Source: Gammaproteobacteria bacterium (lineage in GTDB: Bacteria; Pseudomonadota; Gammaproteobacteria; Steroidobacterales; Rariloculaceae). From it: 64,000 nucleotides of DNA. The notes under the pieces were generated by a model. It did not search any database. It saw only the letters and a list, made by a program, of their open reading frames with translations, and was not told where the DNA came from. Numbering within the stretch: the first letter of the stretch is position 1; every line of letters begins with the position of its first letter. Both the position numbers and the translations under genes were made by a program. Shown in pieces: positions 61,577 to 64,000 of the stretch. The stretch covers positions 1 through 64,000 of the forward strand of contig PKRJ01000003.1 of the NCBI GenBank assembly GCA_017577365.1, read 5' to 3'.

Positions 61577-62764
61577 TCAGTACACGCGCAGGATCAGCCC
61601 CTTCAGGTACTCGGCCTCCGGGAAATTCAGCGCGATCGGATGATCCGGAGGCTGCGTCAACCGCTCGACGATCTGCGCTTCGCGCCCCGCGTCGACCGCA
61701 GCGCCGGCAACGATCTTCTGGAACAGCGCCGCGTCGACGTGACCGGAGCACGAGAACGTCGCGAGCGTTCCGCCTTCGGTCACGAGCTGCAGCGCGAGCA
61801 GATTCACGTCCTTGTAGCCGCGGGAGCCGGCGTGAAGCTGATCGGCGGAATGCACGAATTTCGGCGGATCGACGATGACGAGATCGAAGCGCTCGCCGCG
61901 GTCGCGCAGAGCTCGCAGCTCCTCGAACACGTTCCCTTCGACGAAGCTCACGCGCGGCGCGAGCCCGTTCGCGTCGGCGTCGCTCCTGGCCTGAGCGATG
62001 GCTTCGCTAGAGCTCTCGATGAGCGTCGCCTGCTCCGCGCCGTTCAGCAACGCGGTCAACGCGAACGCGCCCGTGTACGCGAACGCGTCGAGCACACGCG
62101 CGCCGCGGGCGTGTCTCGCGACGTGCTCGAGGTTCCGCTGCTGATCGAGATACGCGCCCGTCTTTTGCCCCGTGCCGACGACGAAGCGGCGACGTAGCCG
62201 TCCCGTACGATACTCGACCGCGTCCGCGCCGTCCTCGCTCACGATCGTGCCGCGCTTCGACTCGAAGCCCTCCTTGCGTCGGGCCGCTCCTTCGGAGCGC
62301 TCGTGGATCGCGCGCGGCCGCAGCGCGTCGACGAGCGCGGCGACGATCGCCTCGCGCCAGCGCTCGGCGCCGGCCGACAGGAACTGGCAGACGAGATGGC
62401 CGGCGTAGCGATCGACGATGAGGCCGGGCAAACCGTCCGACTCGGAGAACACGATCCGACAAGCGCCGTCGTCGACGAGAAGACCCAGCCGCCGCCGCGC
62501 GTCGACGGCGCGCTCGATCCTGCGACGCAAGAAACTCTCGTCGATCCGCTCTTCGGGATCGAAGCTCCAAACGCGCGCACGAATCTGCGAAACGGGCGAA
62601 TAGGCCGCGCGAGCGAGAAAGCTTCCGCGCGTATCGACGACGTCGACGGTCGCACCGCTCTCGGGCTCGCCTTCGACGCGTTCGATCGCTCCGGAGAAAA
62701 TCCAAGGGTGACGCCGCAGGAGCGACTTCTCGCGCCCGGGCTTGATAACGATGCGTTCGGTCAT
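61577..62764 (-). CDS. rlmI: 23S rRNA (cytosine-C5)-methyltransferase RlmI-like
   Basis: A 395-residue SAM-dependent RNA methyltransferase, matching RlmI, which makes m5C1962 in 23S rRNA. An N-terminal PUA domain (about 1-80, with RIVIKPGREKSLLRRHPWIF) is followed by a central domain and the Rossmann core: VLDAFAYTGAFALTALLNGA, then DLVIVDPPKF and the catalytic-region TFSCSGHVDAALF. I start at the ATG of MTERIVIKPG (62764), preceded by CAGGACC. A longer frame is arginine-rich and unlikely. Confidence 0.93.
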   Translation of the reverse strand: MTERIVIKPGREKSLLRRHPWIFSGAIERVEGEPESGATVDVVDTRGSFLARAAYSPVSQIRARVWSFDPEERIDESFLRRRIERAVDARRRLGLLVDDGACRIVFSESDGLPGLIVDRYAGHLVCQFLSAGAERWREAIVAALVDALRPRAIHERSEGAARRKEGFESKRGTIVSEDGADAVEYRTGRLRRRFVVGTGQKTGAYLDQQRNLEHVARHARGARVLDAFAYTGAFALTALLNGAEQATLIESSSEAIAQARSDADANGLAPRVSFVEGNVFEELRALRDRGERFDLVIVDPPKFVHSADQLHAGSRGYKDVNLLALQLVTEGGTLATFSCSGHVDAALFQKIVAGAAVDAGREAQIVERLTQPPDHPIALNFPEAEYLKGLILRVY

Positions 62765-62977
62765 GGTGCTGGTCCTGCGCGGTCGGCCGCGCTCCGCCGC
62801 TCGATTACGGTCGAAGCCGCATCGCGCTGGACGACGGGCGGCGGTGCCCCGACCGGCACGTTCGATTCTACTCCGCACCGCCGCGGACGTCGCCGCGCGG
62901 GACGCGTCCGGCGGTTTCATTCGTCATGACGCCGTGCGACACTCGAAGCGTAACGTTTTCGGTCTTCCGCGAGCTTC

Positions 62978-63937
62978 GTGACGTCCACGCCCGGCAAAAG
63001 GATTTCGCTGATTGGCGCACCGACGGATGTCGGAGCCGGCCGACGCGGAGCGTCGATGGGCCCCGAGGCGCTGCGCGTCGCGGGGCTGAAGCGCGCCCTC
63101 GAACGTCTCAAGCGGACCGTGATCGATCGAGGGAACGTGAGCGGGCCGATCAACCCCGAGTCGCCGCGCGTTGCGGGCTACCGCCACCTGCCCGAGGTTA
63201 CCGCGTGGTGCCGCGCGGTGCGCGATGCCGTGTACTCGGCGCTCGCGGACGGCGACGTGCCGATCCTGATGGGCGGCGATCACAGCCTCGCCATAGGCTC
63301 GATCGCCGCCGTCGCCCGGTATTGCGCGGAGCGCGACATCACGCCGACCGTCCTCTGGCTCGACGCGCACGCCGACTACAACGACGCGTCGTCGTCGCCG
63401 ACCGGCAACCTGCACGGCATGCCCGTCGCGATCATCACCGGCCACGGCCCGCGCGAGCTCGTCGAGCTCGGGCCGAGCGTGCCGATCGTCTCCCCGGACC
63501 GCATCGTGCAGATCGGCATCCGCTCCGTCGATGAGGTGGAAAAGAAGCTCGTCGTCGACAGCGGCATGCTCGTCTACGACATGCGCACGATCGACGAGAT
63601 CACGATGCGCGTCGCCGTCGAGCAGGCGCTCGACTACGTCGCACACCGCGGCGGTCACCTGCACGTGACGTTCGACGTCGATTTTCTCGATCCGACGATC
63701 GCGCCGGGCGTGCCCACGACCGTGCCGGGCGGCCCGACGTACCGAGAAGCCCAGCTCTGCATGGAGATGATCCACGATTCCGGATTGATGCGATCGCTCG
63801 ATATCATGGAGCTCAATCCCGCCTTCGACGACCGAAACCGCACGGCGGAGCTCGCGGTCGAGCTCGTCGAAAGCTTGTTCGGTCAGCAGATTCTCGCTCG
63901 CAGGGGCGGCGGACCCGATACGAAGTACACGCTGTGA
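62978..63937 (+). CDS. rocF: Arginase
   Basis: Hydrolyses arginine to ornithine and urea, with two manganese ions. The 319-residue product has the metal motifs MGGDHSLAIGS, VLWLDAHADYNDAS, GMPVAIITGHG and TFDVDFLDPTIAPGVPT, all in order. The start is GTG at 62978 with a poor ribosome-binding site. Its stop codon overlaps the next start (GTGA), which encodes ornithine aminotransferase, so the pair forms an arginine-to-glutamate semialdehyde route. Agmatinase is less likely because the length and the RRGASMGPEALR opening match arginases. Confidence 0.92.
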   Translation: MTSTPGKRISLIGAPTDVGAGRRGASMGPEALRVAGLKRALERLKRTVIDRGNVSGPINPESPRVAGYRHLPEVTAWCRAVRDAVYSALADGDVPILMGGDHSLAIGSIAAVARYCAERDITPTVLWLDAHADYNDASSSPTGNLHGMPVAIITGHGPRELVELGPSVPIVSPDRIVQIGIRSVDEVEKKLVVDSGMLVYDMRTIDEITMRVAVEQALDYVAHRGGHLHVTFDVDFLDPTIAPGVPTTVPGGPTYREAQLCMEMIHDSGLMRSLDIMELNPAFDDRNRTAELAVELVESLFGQQILARRGGGPDTKYTL

Positions 63938-64000
63938 AAAGGACGGAACAGATCATCGCTCAGACCGAGCGAGTGACCGCGCGCAACTACGCGCCGCTGC
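63934..64000 (+). CDS. rocD: Ornithine--oxo-acid aminotransferase, start only (partial)
   Basis: Only 22 residues are in the window (VKRTEQIIAQTERVTARNY, then APL). They match the usual N terminus of ornithine aminotransferases (a KTEQIIELTEKYGAHNYHPL-like opening). The GTG overlaps the arginase stop codon (GTGA), which implies coupling. The enzyme would turn ornithine into glutamate semialdehyde. The rest lies past the right edge. Confidence 0.75.
   Translation, partial: MKRTEQIIAQTERVTARNYAPL

Overview
The window is GC-rich, gene-dense chromosomal DNA with no insertion sequences, phage genes, integrases or CRISPR arrays that I can see. The gene content points to a Gammaproteobacterium, probably in or near the Steroidobacter/Nevskia/Xanthomonas side of the class. 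Signs of this are uvrC-pgsA, nudJ-mnmA close to purB, a fused ThrA (aspartokinase-homoserine dehydrogenase), HrpA, large TonB-dependent receptors, a PEP-CTERM protein and DUF6152/DUF3500 secreted proteins. The lineage is an inference from gene content, not from a marker-gene comparison.

Layout. Positions 1-3.7 kb hold a vitamin B12 module on the minus strand: a BtuB-like receptor, then a promoter and cobalamin riboswitch, then a class I ribonucleotide reductase large subunit cut by the left edge. Positions 4.0-7.2 kb hold a translationally coupled trio: a retropepsin-like protease, an inactive transglutaminase fused to a membrane domain, and a RimK-like ATP-grasp ligase. Positions 7.2-20.8 kb are accessory and cell-envelope oriented: a PEP-CTERM protein behind a sigma-54-like promoter, a periplasmic PQQ-type propeller protein, flavin-dependent and RibD-like reductases, a secreted acetamidase-like protein, a carbonic anhydrase, a large TonB receptor with an O-methyltransferase and two secreted proteins, an esterase and an SRPBCC protein. 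Next come tRNA-Gly(GCC), a class II (B12-dependent) ribonucleotide reductase, a FixLJ-type two-component pair and a universal stress protein (21-26 kb).

Positions 26-64 kb are mostly housekeeping: pgsA, uvrC, icd, nfeD-slipin, hrpA, a PhoPQ-like system interrupted by DUF3500 and S41 peptidase genes, mazG, a CoA pyrophosphatase, fumC, purB, nudJ, mnmA, acnA, a YgjP-like metallopeptidase, tatD, a NERD protein, thrC, thrA, rpe, an MFS transporter, rlmI, arginase and the first codons of ornithine aminotransferase.

Several genes make sense together. B12 uptake, the B12-sensing riboswitch ahead of the B12-independent reductase and the B12-dependent reductase form a coherent switch for DNA precursor supply. 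The FixL-like kinase keeps the two residues used for heme-based oxygen sensing, and class II reductases work without oxygen, so low-oxygen adaptation may be a theme of 21-26 kb. The least understood systems are the protease/membrane/ATP-grasp trio and the split PhoPQ operon.
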